64,000 nt of DNA from assembly GCF_965276875.1 (NCBI RefSeq), contig NZ_OZ255701.1, positions 2,914,001 through 2,978,000 of the forward strand, read 5' to 3'. A program made the position numbers and the translations under genes. Shown here piece after piece: positions 1-8,032 of the stretch; positions within the stretch are counted from its first letter, which is position 1, and the number at the start of each line of letters is the position of its first letter. The notes under the pieces are model-generated. The model was not told the origin of the DNA. It worked only from the letters and a program-made list of their open reading frames with translations, and did not search any database. This stretch comes from Lichenicoccus sp965276875. GTDB lineage: Bacteria > Pseudomonadota > Alphaproteobacteria > Acetobacterales > Acetobacteraceae.

Positions 1-529
1 TATGGACGCGTATGGTGTGGACGTGCGGCATGGCTTCCAGTGCCGTGACGATCCGGCGCAGACGGCGGGCGGAGAGCAGCAGCGGATCGCCGCCGGTCAG
101 GATCACCTCGCCGATTGCCGGGTTTGACGCCAGCCAGTCGAGGGCGCGCTCAAGTGCTGCGTCATCGAGCACGCCGCCTGTGGGGCCGACCCGCTCGCGA
201 CGAAAGCAGAACCGGCAATAGAGCGGACAGACCAGCAGCGGCGTCAGCAAAGCGCGATCGGCATAGCGATGCACAATGCCCGGCACCGGGGAATGTGCCG
301 CGTCGCCAGTCGGGTCGGAGTGCTCATGCAAGGCGGTGACGACCTCGTCGGGATGCGGCACCACCTGGCGTGCGATCGGGTCGTCGGCACGCTCGATCAG
401 CGCGGCGAAGGCCGGCGGGATCAGCGTGGCATAGCGCCGGCCGACCGCATCGAGGGCCGCGCGGTCGGTCTCGCGCACGAGCCCGGCGCGGATCAGCGCT
501 TCGGTATCGCGCAGGTTGCGGTTTGCCAT
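1..529 (-). CDS. epmB: EF-P lysine 2,3-aminomutase (partial, 3' end outside window)
   Basis: Radical SAM enzyme of the lysine 2,3-aminomutase family. The N-terminal 176 residues are visible and the gene runs off the left edge. The [4Fe-4S]-binding motif CPLYCRFCFRRE and the downstream GEVILTGGDPLLL segment are typical of KamA/EpmB. In known systems EpmB converts alpha-lysine to beta-lysine, which EpmA attaches to elongation factor P. The divergent neighbour is epmA, 23 bp away, so I prefer EpmB over a catabolic KamA. The ATG at 527-529 is the chosen start and gives MANRNLRDTEAL. The PLP-binding C-terminal part is not visible. Confidence 0.85.
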   Translation of the reverse strand, partial: MANRNLRDTEALIRAGLVRETDRAALDAVGRRYATLIPPAFAALIERADDPIARQVVPHPDEVVTALHEHSDPTGDAAHSPVPGIVHRYADRALLTPLLVCPLYCRFCFRRERVGPTGGVLDDAALERALDWLASNPAIGEVILTGGDPLLLSARRLRRIVTALEAMPHVHTIRVH

Positions 530-552
530 GCACGCGCTGTACTGCCGAGGCC

Positions 553-1548
553 ATGACCCCGCAAGCATCCGACCCGATCACCGACCGGCTGGCCCCGCTG
601 CGCCGGCGCGCGCTGATGCTGCGCGGGGTGCGCGCATTTTTCGACGGGCGCGGTTATCTGGAGGTGGAAACCCCGTATGCGGTGCCGACGCCGGGGGAGG
701 AGGTGCATCTGCGTCCGTTCGAGACGACGCGCGTCGCACCCGACGGGAGCGCGCAGCGCCTGTTCCTGCACACCAGTCCGGAATTTGCAATGAAGCGGCT
801 GCTGGCCGCGACCGGATGCAGGCTGTTCCAACTCGCCCGGGTTTGGCGCAACAACGAGGGCAGCGACACCCATGCCGCGGAATTCAGCCTGCTGGAATGG
901 TATCGGCCGGGTGCGGACCTCGCCGGGCTGATGGACGAAACCGAGGCGCTGCTGCGCGCCACCCTGCCACCGACGGTCTCCTGGGGTGGGGCGTCCTGCC
1001 GGATCGATCGTCCGTTCGAGCGGCTGACGATGCAGGAGGCGTTCGCCCGCCATGTCGGCGCCGACCTGCTCGCAACCGAGGGCGACGCGACGGCGCTGGC
1101 GCGGCAGGCGGGTGTCAGATTGCGGGACGGCGAGGGGTGGGAGGATCTGTTCTTCCGGCTGTTGCTGAGCCGGGTGGAGCCGCAGATCGGCCGCACCGTG
1201 CCGACCTTTCTTACGCATTGGCCGCAAAGCCAGGCCGCACTCGCCAGGCGGGACCCGGCCGATCCACGCGCCGCCTTGCGGTTTGAGCTCTATGCAAGCG
1301 GCCTTGAACTTGCCAATGCCTTCGAGGAGTTGACCGATCCGGCCGAGCAACGCCAGCGCTTCCTCGCCGACCGGGCGCGTCGGCTGGAGTTCGACCCAAC
1401 GCTTGACTGGCCGCTTGACGAGGCGCTGCTGGAGGCACTGGCACGTCTGCCGTCCTGCGCCGGCATCGCTTTGGGCTTCGATCGGCTGGTGCTGCTGGCC
1501 ACCGGAGCGCCACGTCTCGCGGATGTCATCTGGCTGGGTCGAAATTGA
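553..1548 (+). CDS. epmA: EF-P lysyl-lysine ligase (GenX/PoxA, LysRS paralogue)
   Basis: 331-residue protein resembling the catalytic domain of class II lysyl-tRNA synthetase without the anticodon-binding domain. That is the EpmA architecture, and the length is normal for the family. Class II motifs are visible: YLEVETPYA (motif 1), the FQLARVWRNNE segment (motif 2), and GIALGFDRLVLL (motif 3). Known EpmA ligates beta-lysine onto a conserved lysine of EF-P. The ATG at 553 is chosen because upstream in-frame codons would overlap the divergent epmB and lack homology-like sequence. The two start codons are so close that the promoters must overlap the coding regions or be shared. Confidence 0.9.
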   Translation: MTPQASDPITDRLAPLRRRALMLRGVRAFFDGRGYLEVETPYAVPTPGEEVHLRPFETTRVAPDGSAQRLFLHTSPEFAMKRLLAATGCRLFQLARVWRNNEGSDTHAAEFSLLEWYRPGADLAGLMDETEALLRATLPPTVSWGGASCRIDRPFERLTMQEAFARHVGADLLATEGDATALARQAGVRLRDGEGWEDLFFRLLLSRVEPQIGRTVPTFLTHWPQSQAALARRDPADPRAALRFELYASGLELANAFEELTDPAEQRQRFLADRARRLEFDPTLDWPLDEALLEALARLPSCAGIALGFDRLVLLATGAPRLADVIWLGRN

Positions 1549-1629
1549 CGGCGCGGAAATTGCAATATGTCCCGCACGGCACGATGTCTCGGCCATGCAG
1601 TGTTTCAACCCTATCGGCTGGTGTGCCTG

Positions 1630-2058
1630 ATGTCCCCTCGTCGTTTGCTTCCCCTGGCGTTGCCATTACTGGTTCTTGCCGGCTGTGCGGTGCCGTCGCC
1701 GGCGCAGCGGCGTTTGCTCGATTCCATGATCGGCAAACCGCCGGTTGACCTGGTGCGCGCGTTCGGCGTGCCGAGCCGCACCTACAGCACCGATGGCCAT
1801 ACCTTCCTCGCCTATATCGACCATGAGACCGGCTACTCCCCCGGCACCCCGGGCTGGGGCTGGGGCTTTGGCGGCTATGGTTGGGGCGGCGGTGGCTTCG
1901 GCGGCGGTTATGGCGGCTTCGGCGGCTATGGGCTCGGCTATGATAGCGGGTTCGGTGGCGGTATTCCGCCCAGCTATTACAGCACGACCTGTCAGACCAC
2001 GTTCGAGGTCAATGATGACAAGGTGGCCTCCTGGACAATCCGCGGCGACGGTTGTTGA
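1630..2058 (+). CDS. glycine-rich lipoprotein
   Basis: 142-residue predicted outer-membrane or periplasmic lipoprotein. The signal sequence MSPRRLLPLALPLLVLAGC ends in a lipobox (LAGC). The mature N-terminal part (DSMIGKPPVDLVRAFGVPSR) resembles small SmpA/OmlA-like lipoproteins, in which a short repeat leads into a calculation-of-length fold. A Gly/Tyr/Trp/Phe tract fills roughly residues 75-115. The tail contains two cysteines (TTCQTTFEV and GDGC) that could form a disulfide. The start at 1630 gives the cleanest signal peptide; an upstream in-frame ATG exists at 1567. Function is unknown. Confidence 0.7.
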   Translation: MSPRRLLPLALPLLVLAGCAVPSPAQRRLLDSMIGKPPVDLVRAFGVPSRTYSTDGHTFLAYIDHETGYSPGTPGWGWGFGGYGWGGGGFGGGYGGFGGYGLGYDSGFGGGIPPSYYSTTCQTTFEVNDDKVASWTIRGDGC

Positions 2059-2123
2059 TGTCGTCCCCTCTTTATGTTGCCCTGCTGGCGTAAGTGCGGG
2101 ATTGTTACGCAACTGGCGTCAGG

Positions 2124-2744
2124 ATGAGTGCGGTGACGAAGAGCAGGATTGGTCGATATCTGGTCGGCGCGGCCCTCATCGCAGGCCTCGCCGGCTGCGA
2201 GAGCAGCGCGCGGCAGGACCCGTTGCTGGTCCGCGGCAGCACCGACGATATCGTTTTCGCCCAGGTGCCGATCTTTCGCGATCGGCCTGTCGACGAGAGC
2301 ATCCGGGGCTCGCTTGAGCTGACCGACTATGCGGTGGCCCTGCACAACGCAGGCCTGCTTGAGACGCTGCAACGCGCCGGGCCTTATACCGTGTTCGCGG
2401 TGCCGAACGCGCCGCTTGAAGCCGAGCAACGCGCCACCTCGGGGCAATTGCTGGCGACTGCCGACCACGCGAGCCTGCGCCGCCTGATGCAGTATACCAT
2501 CGTGCCAGGCCGCTACACCGAGGCCAGGTTGCGCCGGATGATCGCCAAACGCGGCGGCCCGATCGGACTGACCACGCTGGGCGGTCATGATGTGCTGACC
2601 GTCTCGCTCGAGCCCGACACCCAGGAGTTGCTGCTCGGCGATCCGCAGGGCCGGATCAACCGGCTTTGGCTCGCCGACGTGCCGCAATCCAACGGCGTGC
2701 TCTACGCTACTCAATCGTTGCTGGTGCCAGAGGCGCCGCGGTAG
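2124..2744 (+). CDS. fasciclin-domain lipoprotein
   Basis: 206-residue secreted lipoprotein with a signal peptide ending LIAGLAGC. The rest is a single FAS1/fasciclin-like domain. It shows the typical opening ELTDYAVALHNAGLLETLQRAGPYTVFAVPNAPL (H1 region), a central LMQYTIVPGRY (YH-like motif region) and the ending GVLYATQSLLVP (H2). FAS1 proteins are generally adhesion or surface proteins, and the bacterial role here is unknown. The ATG at 2124 is preferred over 2094 because it starts the signal peptide directly. Confidence 0.75.
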   Translation: MSAVTKSRIGRYLVGAALIAGLAGCESSARQDPLLVRGSTDDIVFAQVPIFRDRPVDESIRGSLELTDYAVALHNAGLLETLQRAGPYTVFAVPNAPLEAEQRATSGQLLATADHASLRRLMQYTIVPGRYTEARLRRMIAKRGGPIGLTTLGGHDVLTVSLEPDTQELLLGDPQGRINRLWLADVPQSNGVLYATQSLLVPEAPR

Positions 2745-2746
2745 CC

Positions 2747-4537
2747 TCATTCGGCGGCCATCAGTGGCTGGGCTGCGTCGCGGTCGAGGCGCAGATGCCG
2801 CTGATGCAGCGACGCGACCGCCGGGTTGTGCGCGATCGAGACGATCGTGGTGTCTGGCAGGCGCCGCTTGAGGGTCGCATACATCCGCCCTTCGGTCTCC
2901 GGATCGAGGCTGGCGGTGGCCTCGTCGAGGAACAGCCAGTCTGGCTTGACCAGTAGGGCGCGAGCGACGGCCAGGCGTTGCTGCTCGCCGCCGGACAGGC
3001 GCATCATCCAGTTCAGGCCGGGCTCGTCGAGCATTGGCAGCAGATGCGCCAACTCCGCGTCGATCAGCGCGGCCTCCACGACTTCCGGTGCCACCCTGCC
3101 GTCGTCGAGCGGATAGCAGACCGCATGGCGCAGGGTGCCGAGCGGCAGATAGCACCGTTGCGGCAGGAACAGCCGGCTGCCGGCGGGCCGCTCGATCCGG
3201 CCTGAGCCGAACGGCCAGATGCCGGCAAGTGCGCGGAACAGCGTCGACTTGCCGGCTCCCGAACGTCCGCTGACCAGGGTGTCTATGCCAGGGCTCAGCT
3301 GCAGGTTCATGTTTTCGGCAAGGTGCGTTCCGTCCGGCAGCGCCAGCGAGACGTCGGTGAGCTGGAAATCCTTCTCCGGGGCGGCGTTACCGGAGAAGCC
3401 GCCCGGCCCGGAGGATCTCGCGGCGGCGCGTGCGTCCTCGACGGCGCGGTCGAAGGTGGCGAGACGGCCGACGGTGGCGCGCCAGCTCGCCAGGATGGTA
3501 AACGAGTCGCCGAACCAGGAGAGCGCGCCCTCGACCGCGCCGAACGACGTGTTGATCTGGATCATGGTTCCCAGCGTCACCTTGCCGGCGAAGAAAAGCG
3601 GCGCGATCAGCGCGAACGGCAGGATGCTGGCGACCTGACCGTAGCAGACGGTGGTCACGTTCAGCAGCAGATAGCGGCGCAGGATATTGATGAAGTTGGT
3701 GCGGATGGCGGCGAACGCGCCGAGCAGGCCGATCCGTTCCTGGTTCTCGCCGGCATGCAGCGCGATGCCTTCGGTGTTTTCGCGCGCGCGCACCAGGCCG
3801 AAGCGGAAATCGGCCTCGAAACGCTGCTGGAAGAAGCGCAGTCCGATCAGCCTGCGGCCGACGAAATAGGTCAGCACGTTGGCGCCAAAGCTGAAGACGA
3901 TCGCGACCCAGACCAGGGCGCCTGGAATATGCAGCCCGAAGAACGCGAGATGGCGCGACAGCAGCCAGAGCACGACGACGAAGCTGCATAGCGAGACCAT
4001 GTTGCTCAGCAGGCCGAGCCCGAGGGTCAGCGTGTCGTCGCCGCCGGCGTTGGCGCCGGCGCCGCAGAAGGAGGCGAGATCGTCGGAGAGCCGCTGGTCG
4101 GGGTTGTCGGTGGCGATCCCGTCGCCGTGGCCCGCGATACTGATCCGGTAGTAGGCGCGGTCGGCCAGCCAGCGTCGCAGAAAATCGCCGGTCATCCAGG
4201 CGCGCCAGCGGATCTGTAGATACTGCGTCGCGAACAGGGTCGCGCAGGCGAGCAGGATCATGGTCATGGTCAGCATCAGGAAGCCGGGCATGATCCAGCC
4301 GCTGGGCAGCCGCCGGTAGGTCAGCATGAGGGCCAGGAAGTCTTGCAGATCCTTGCGCTGGAAGCTGTCGTAGAGGAGATTCTGCCAGAACGTAAACAGC
4401 ACTGTAAGTTCGGTCTGCACGATCGAGAGAACCGCCACGCCGATCAGCAGCGACAAGGCCAGCCGGCGTTCGTTGGAGTGGAAGAAGTAGGGCTTGAGCA
4501 GCCGCCAGCTATCGGCCAGCACCGGTCCGAGGCGCAC
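2747..4537 (-). CDS. SbmA/YddA-type ABC transporter (fused permease and ATPase)
   Basis: 596-residue half-transporter with an N-terminal transmembrane domain of the SbmA/BacA-like (ABC_membrane_2) family, followed by one nucleotide-binding domain. The ATPase motifs are complete: Walker A GRSGAGKST, signature LSGGEQQR, Walker B WLFLDEATASLD and the switch histidine in SIAHNP. It probably works as a homodimer in the inner membrane. Family members such as YddA, and the peptide or cobalamin transporters related to BacA, have varied substrates, so the cargo cannot be read from sequence. The start codon is GTG. It converges with the fasciclin gene, with only 2 bp between them. Confidence 0.85.
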   Translation of the reverse strand: MRLGPVLADSWRLLKPYFFHSNERRLALSLLIGVAVLSIVQTELTVLFTFWQNLLYDSFQRKDLQDFLALMLTYRRLPSGWIMPGFLMLTMTMILLACATLFATQYLQIRWRAWMTGDFLRRWLADRAYYRISIAGHGDGIATDNPDQRLSDDLASFCGAGANAGGDDTLTLGLGLLSNMVSLCSFVVVLWLLSRHLAFFGLHIPGALVWVAIVFSFGANVLTYFVGRRLIGLRFFQQRFEADFRFGLVRARENTEGIALHAGENQERIGLLGAFAAIRTNFINILRRYLLLNVTTVCYGQVASILPFALIAPLFFAGKVTLGTMIQINTSFGAVEGALSWFGDSFTILASWRATVGRLATFDRAVEDARAAARSSGPGGFSGNAAPEKDFQLTDVSLALPDGTHLAENMNLQLSPGIDTLVSGRSGAGKSTLFRALAGIWPFGSGRIERPAGSRLFLPQRCYLPLGTLRHAVCYPLDDGRVAPEVVEAALIDAELAHLLPMLDEPGLNWMMRLSGGEQQRLAVARALLVKPDWLFLDEATASLDPETEGRMYATLKRRLPDTTIVSIAHNPAVASLHQRHLRLDRDAAQPLMAAE

Positions 4538-4615
4538 GGGCAGAATACTCCATGGTTGCCGACCGGTGTAGGGGGAGGCGCATTGCGGCCGCGCGCCGGC
4601 GTCCTTACAAGCGGT

Positions 4616-5245
4616 TCATCCGGCGACGCGCATTGCGTCTGCCATCGCTTGCACGCCGGCGCCGGGTCCGTCGGGATGGCTCCAGACGGCGCTGACCACG
4701 GCGAGGAAATCGGCGCCGGCCTGCACCAGGGGCGCGCAGTTGGCCGGGGTGATGCCGCCGATGGCGACGCACGGCAGCTCCATCAGCTCCGACCACCAGC
4801 GCAGCAGGTCGATGTCGGCGCGTATGCCGGTTTCCTTGGTGGGGCTGGGATGGAAGGCGCCAAAGGCGACGTAGTCAGCGCCGGCTTCTCCGGCCAGCAT
4901 CGCCGCCTCGCGGCTGTCATAGCAGGAGACGCCGAGCTGCAGGTCGCCGAGCAGGGCGCGTGCGTCAGCGGCGCCCATGTCGTCGGCTCCGACATGGGCG
5001 CCGTCGCAACCATGCGCGTGCGCGAGATCGGGCCGGTCATTGACCAGGAACGCCACATCGCGGGACTGCGCGACCGGGCGTAACAGGTCGATCGCGCGCC
5101 GGACCGTATCGTCGGATGCGTCCTTCAGGCGGAGCTGCACGGCGCCCACGTCGCCAGCGTCGAGGGCCTGGGCGAGCTGGTCGCGAAACACCGCAGGCTC
5201 AAGCGCCGGCGGCGTAACCAGATAGAGGCGGCAGGTCTGGATCAG
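4616..5245 (-). CDS. thiE: thiamine-phosphate synthase
   Basis: 209-residue TIM-barrel enzyme that couples HMP-PP and thiazole phosphate to make thiamine phosphate. Visible family features are the RLYLVTPP opening, VQLRLKDAS, FLVNDRPDLA, GAHVGADDM, YVAFGAFHPSPTKE and the phosphate-binding IGGITPAN. The frame is open far into the upstream aldolase gene but has no ATG, GTG or TTG near the conserved N-terminus. The best-placed start is a CTG at 5243-5245 that overlaps the aldolase stop as CTGA, which suggests translational coupling. The start is therefore uncertain; the enzyme assignment is not. Confidence 0.85.
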   Translation of the reverse strand: MIQTCRLYLVTPPALEPAVFRDQLAQALDAGDVGAVQLRLKDASDDTVRRAIDLLRPVAQSRDVAFLVNDRPDLAHAHGCDGAHVGADDMGAADARALLGDLQLGVSCYDSREAAMLAGEAGADYVAFGAFHPSPTKETGIRADIDLLRWWSELMELPCVAIGGITPANCAPLVQAGADFLAVVSAVWSHPDGPGAGVQAMADAMRVAG

Positions 5246-6162
5246 ACCGCGTCCTTGAAGATCGAGATGATGGTGGAGAGCAGCTCCAGCGCCTCGGCGC
5301 GCGGGCGTTGAAAGGTGTTGCGCCCGATGATCGAGCCGTTGGCGCCGCCCTCGGCAATGCCGCGTATGGTCTCCAGGAGTTGCCCGGTGCTGGAGTTCTC
5401 GCCGCCGGAGAACACGACGATGCGCCGACCATTGAAGCAGGACTGCACGACGTTGCGGATGCGCGCGGGCATCGTCGAGACGTCGATCTTCTGCTCCTCG
5501 TAGACCTTCTTGGCCGAGCCGAGGGAGAGGTGGTCGGTCGGCGGCTTGACCTTGATAATGTGTGCGCCGAGCAGGGCTGCCATGTGCGCGCCATAGGCGC
5601 AGATATCGATTGCGGTCTCGCCTGCCTTGTCCAGCATCGGGCCGCGCGGGTAGGACCACATCACCACCGCGAGGCCGGCGGACTTCGCTTCCTCGCCGAG
5701 TTCGCGGATTTCCTCCATCTGCTGGAAGGCATATTCGCTGCCCGGATAGATGGTGAAGCCCACGGCCGAGCAGCCCAGCCGCAGCGCGTCGGCGACCGAG
5801 CCGGTGACGGCCTGGTCCTTTTCGGTGGCCAGGCTGTTCGAGCTGTTCAGCTTGAGGATGGTCGGGATCTGGCCGGCGAAAGTGTCGGCACCGGCCTCGA
5901 TCATGCCGAGCGGGGCGGCATAGGCGTTCAGCCCGGCCTCGATGGCCAGCGAGAAATGGTAGTGCGGGTCGTAGGCGGCGGGGTTGGGCCCGAAGGAGCG
6001 CACCGGACCGTGCTCGAAGCCCTGGTCGACCGGCAGGATCACCAGCTTGCCGGTGCCGGCGAGCTTGCCATGGTTGAGCATGCGCACCAGGCTGGCCTTC
6101 GTGCCGGGATTGTCGCTCTCGTAGTTGTCGATGATCTTCTTGACGTACGGTGTGATCGACAT
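5242..6162 (-). CDS. fbaB: class I fructose-bisphosphate aldolase (DhnA type)
   Basis: 306-residue DhnA-family aldolase that cleaves or forms fructose-1,6-bisphosphate through a Schiff base. The lysine in HIIKVKPPTD fits the Schiff-base position. VILPVDQGFEHGP near the N-terminus and the phosphate-binding VFSGGENSS are characteristic. Length is normal for the bacterial/archaeal type. The gene is immediately upstream of thiE and overlaps its start, so the two are probably cotranscribed although the pathways differ. The ATG at 6160-6162 is the only sensible start. Confidence 0.92.
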   Translation of the reverse strand: MSITPYVKKIIDNYESDNPGTKASLVRMLNHGKLAGTGKLVILPVDQGFEHGPVRSFGPNPAAYDPHYHFSLAIEAGLNAYAAPLGMIEAGADTFAGQIPTILKLNSSNSLATEKDQAVTGSVADALRLGCSAVGFTIYPGSEYAFQQMEEIRELGEEAKSAGLAVVMWSYPRGPMLDKAGETAIDICAYGAHMAALLGAHIIKVKPPTDHLSLGSAKKVYEEQKIDVSTMPARIRNVVQSCFNGRRIVVFSGGENSSTGQLLETIRGIAEGGANGSIIGRNTFQRPRAEALELLSTIISIFKDAV

Positions 6163-6237
6163 GGCTGGGCTCCTGCGCGGGGAGTTCGGGGGCGGGTGGA
6201 CGGGGGTGCTGAACGCTAGCCGAGGGTCGGGAACTTG

Positions 6238-6687
6238 TCACGGCACGAGCCAAAGCGGGAGCCGTCGGTCGGCGTCGCGGGCTGCGAGGTCGAGGGCGTC
6301 CGGACGCGACGTGTCGAGCCTGGCATCAAGGGCCGCCGCGCGCGCCCGGACGGCGTCAAACTGCGGACAGTCCGGCGACAGGATCAGGTGCCGCGCGCCA
6401 AGCCGCAGCGCCTCCATCGCGCGTCCCGCGGCGGCGCCGCAATCGAGGCAATCCGAGGCGCCGCAGGCCGCCATCCCGGGTGCGCTCGCGCGGATCAGCG
6501 CCAGCCACCAGGCAGCGCCCATGAAGCAGGCCGCCGCCGGCGCCGACAGCAGCATCAGGCGGACCCGCACGCCTTGCGCCTGCTCCAGCGCCCCCACCTG
6601 CTGCAATGCCAGGGTTGCATGCAAAAGGCCGTGGACCACGACTGCACGCGAAGGGGGCGCAAGCTTGGGGGGCTTCGACGGGTTCAT
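6238..6687 (-). CDS. conserved hypothetical protein, DsrE-like or small alpha/beta protein
   Basis: 149-residue protein with no assigned function. It starts with a basic/proline stretch (MNPSKPPKLAPPSR). It then carries an alpha/beta pattern with several hydrophobic strands (VVVHGLLHATLALQQ, VRVRLMLLSAPAAACFMGAAWW, HLILSPDCPQF). It has cysteine-containing motifs (ACGASDCLDCGAA) and ends LPLWLVP. The pattern could be a nucleotide or ligand-binding domain, but I cannot name the family. The internal ATG at 6687 is preferred over 6723 because the residues between look non-conserved. It is divergent from the zapA operon. Confidence 0.6.
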   Translation of the reverse strand: MNPSKPPKLAPPSRAVVVHGLLHATLALQQVGALEQAQGVRVRLMLLSAPAAACFMGAAWWLALIRASAPGMAACGASDCLDCGAAAGRAMEALRLGARHLILSPDCPQFDAVRARAAALDARLDTSRPDALDLAARDADRRLPLWLVP

Positions 6688-6761
6688 GCTTGACGTTGTT
6701 ACGGCCGCGCGCGATCTCTGCAATGGATATCGGCGCCGGTTGCCGCTGGAGGATGTCCGTC

Positions 6762-6962
6762 ATGTCTGAGCAAGAGGGCATCCAGGACCCTGCGGAACGG
6801 CTGGCCGTGGCCTTGCGGCGCATCGCGGTCGCGGTGGAGCGGCGCGAGGCCCCAGGCGGGCCACCCATATCGCCAAGTTTGGCGCCCGTCGCAGGTGATC
6901 TCGATGCGCTGATCGGCCGGTTGCGCTCGGTGCTTGACGACGTGTCGCACGGCTCCAATTAG
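6762..6962 (+). CDS. small protein upstream of zapA (DUF4164-like)
   Basis: 66-residue acidic, helix-rich protein directly upstream of zapA, with 9 bp between the genes. In many alphaproteobacteria a short coiled-coil DUF4164 protein occupies this position, and the RLAVALRRIAVAVERRE segment fits a short coiled coil. A GGAGG at about 6748-6752 is well spaced from the ATG at 6762, which decides the start over the in-frame ATG at 6753. A role with ZapA in division is inferred from position only. Confidence 0.55.
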   Translation: MSEQEGIQDPAERLAVALRRIAVAVERREAPGGPPISPSLAPVAGDLDALIGRLRSVLDDVSHGSN

Positions 6963-6971
6963 GACGCGGCA

Positions 6972-7313
6972 ATGACCCAGGTTACGATCCGGATCAACGG
7001 CTACTCGTATGTCGTCGGCTGCGAGGACGGCCAGGAGGCGCATCTGCAGGCGATGGCGAGCTACGTCGATCGCCGCGTGGAGCGCATCAAGACACCAGGC
7101 GGCCAGAGCGGCGAGGCCAGGCTGCTGGCGCTCACTGCCCTGATGATGGCCGATGAGCTGCATGACCTCGCGGCCAATCGCCTGCCGCCGGCGACGGTGG
7201 CGATGATCGAGGAGGCCGAGGCGGTGCGTGCGCGGTCGCAGTGGCGCGAGCGCCAGATGGTCAACCTGGCCGAACGCGCGGAAGCCATTGCGGCGTCGCT
7301 TGAGCGCGACTAA
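6972..7313 (+). CDS. zapA: cell division protein ZapA
   Basis: 113-residue FtsZ-associated protein that promotes Z-ring bundling at midcell. The N-terminus MTQVTIRINGYSYVVGCEDGQE is the ZapA domain, followed by HLQAMASYVDRRV and LALTALMMADELHDL, then a C-terminal coiled coil. The genes around it (small protein, zapA, 6S RNA, 5-formyltetrahydrofolate cyclo-ligase) form a known alphaproteobacterial arrangement. Confidence 0.92.
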   Translation: MTQVTIRINGYSYVVGCEDGQEAHLQAMASYVDRRVERIKTPGGQSGEARLLALTALMMADELHDLAANRLPPATVAMIEEAEAVRARSQWRERQMVNLAERAEAIAASLERD

Positions 7314-7319
7314 CTAGAG

Positions 7320-7480
7320 GATGCGGGGCTGCCCGGTTCGTCAGGCAATTCAACCCCTGGGCCGATAAGCACTTCCTCGGGAGCTGGCACTGTCGTGGCC
7401 ATTGGTCACGTTAACTGGCGCCCACCTGCACAAGCGGGTTCCGGGAGGTCGACAGTCCAACGGCCATGGCGGCTCCGCAC
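7320..7480 (+). ncRNA. ssrS: 6S RNA
   Basis: Non-coding RNA that mimics an open promoter and sequesters sigma-70 RNA polymerase. It is supported by its conserved position between zapA and the folate cyclo-ligase gene and by its fold. Bases 7322-7333 pair with 7468-7479 in a 12-bp terminal stem (two G-U wobbles). The length of about 160 nt and the largely self-complementary interior fit the family. Exact ends are estimated. The 3' arm covers the first codons of the downstream gene. Confidence 0.7.
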
Positions 7481-8026
7481 TTGATCGGCCGCGACGCCAA
7501 GCGGCGGATGCGCGATCTGATGCGCCATCGCGCCTCTGGCGACGATGCCGCGCTGATCGCATCGCTGCTGGCACATGTGCCATTGCGGGGCGACGAAACG
7601 GTCGCCGGTGTCTGGCCGTTGCCCGGCGAGCCCGACCTGCGGCCGCTCTGGCAGAGGCTGCACGCGGCCGGTATCGCGATCGTGCTGCCTTTCACCCCGC
7701 CGCTCGGACAGGCCTTGCGGTTCCGCTCGTGGGTGCCCGGTTGCACGATGCAGGCTGGCCGCTTCGGCACCGAACACCCGCGGGCCGACGCTGACGCTTC
7801 CCCACCAGACCTCCTGTTCGTGCCGTTGCTCGCCTTTGACCGTCACGGTTTCAGGCTCGGGCACGGCGGCGGTTATTATGATCGCACGCTCGCAGCTCTG
7901 CCAAGCGCGCGTTCGGTCGGCTATGGGTTCGCGTCACAGCAGGTCGAGGCGGTGCCGCGCGGGCCGCACGACATGAAGCTGGACTGTATCGTGACCGAGC
8001 GCGGTTGCGTGACCATCGAGGGGTGA
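7466..8026 (+). CDS. 5-formyltetrahydrofolate cyclo-ligase
   Basis: 186-residue enzyme converting 5-formyl-THF to 5,10-methenyl-THF with ATP, a folate salvage step. The C-terminal motif FRLGHGGGYYDRTLA is the family signature, and DLLFVPLLAFDRHG precedes it. Position after 6S RNA matches the ygfA/fau linkage seen across proteobacteria. If the ATG at 7466 is used, the start codon lies within the 3' arm of 6S RNA. A later ATG (MRDLMRH, codon 15) is a possible alternative start. Confidence 0.88.
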   Translation: MAAPHLIGRDAKRRMRDLMRHRASGDDAALIASLLAHVPLRGDETVAGVWPLPGEPDLRPLWQRLHAAGIAIVLPFTPPLGQALRFRSWVPGCTMQAGRFGTEHPRADADASPPDLLFVPLLAFDRHGFRLGHGGGYYDRTLAALPSARSVGYGFASQQVEAVPRGPHDMKLDCIVTERGCVTIEG

Positions 8027-8032
8027 GAGCGT

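Noticed and set aside
2747..4537. Assigning the ABC transporter to a specific substrate such as cobalamin or peptides
   Set aside because: The family has several substrates and neighbours give no hint.
4616..6253. Single 545-residue minus-strand open frame across fbaB and thiE
   Set aside because: Only its last 209 residues are ThiE-like; the rest is an antisense-frame shadow of the aldolase gene.
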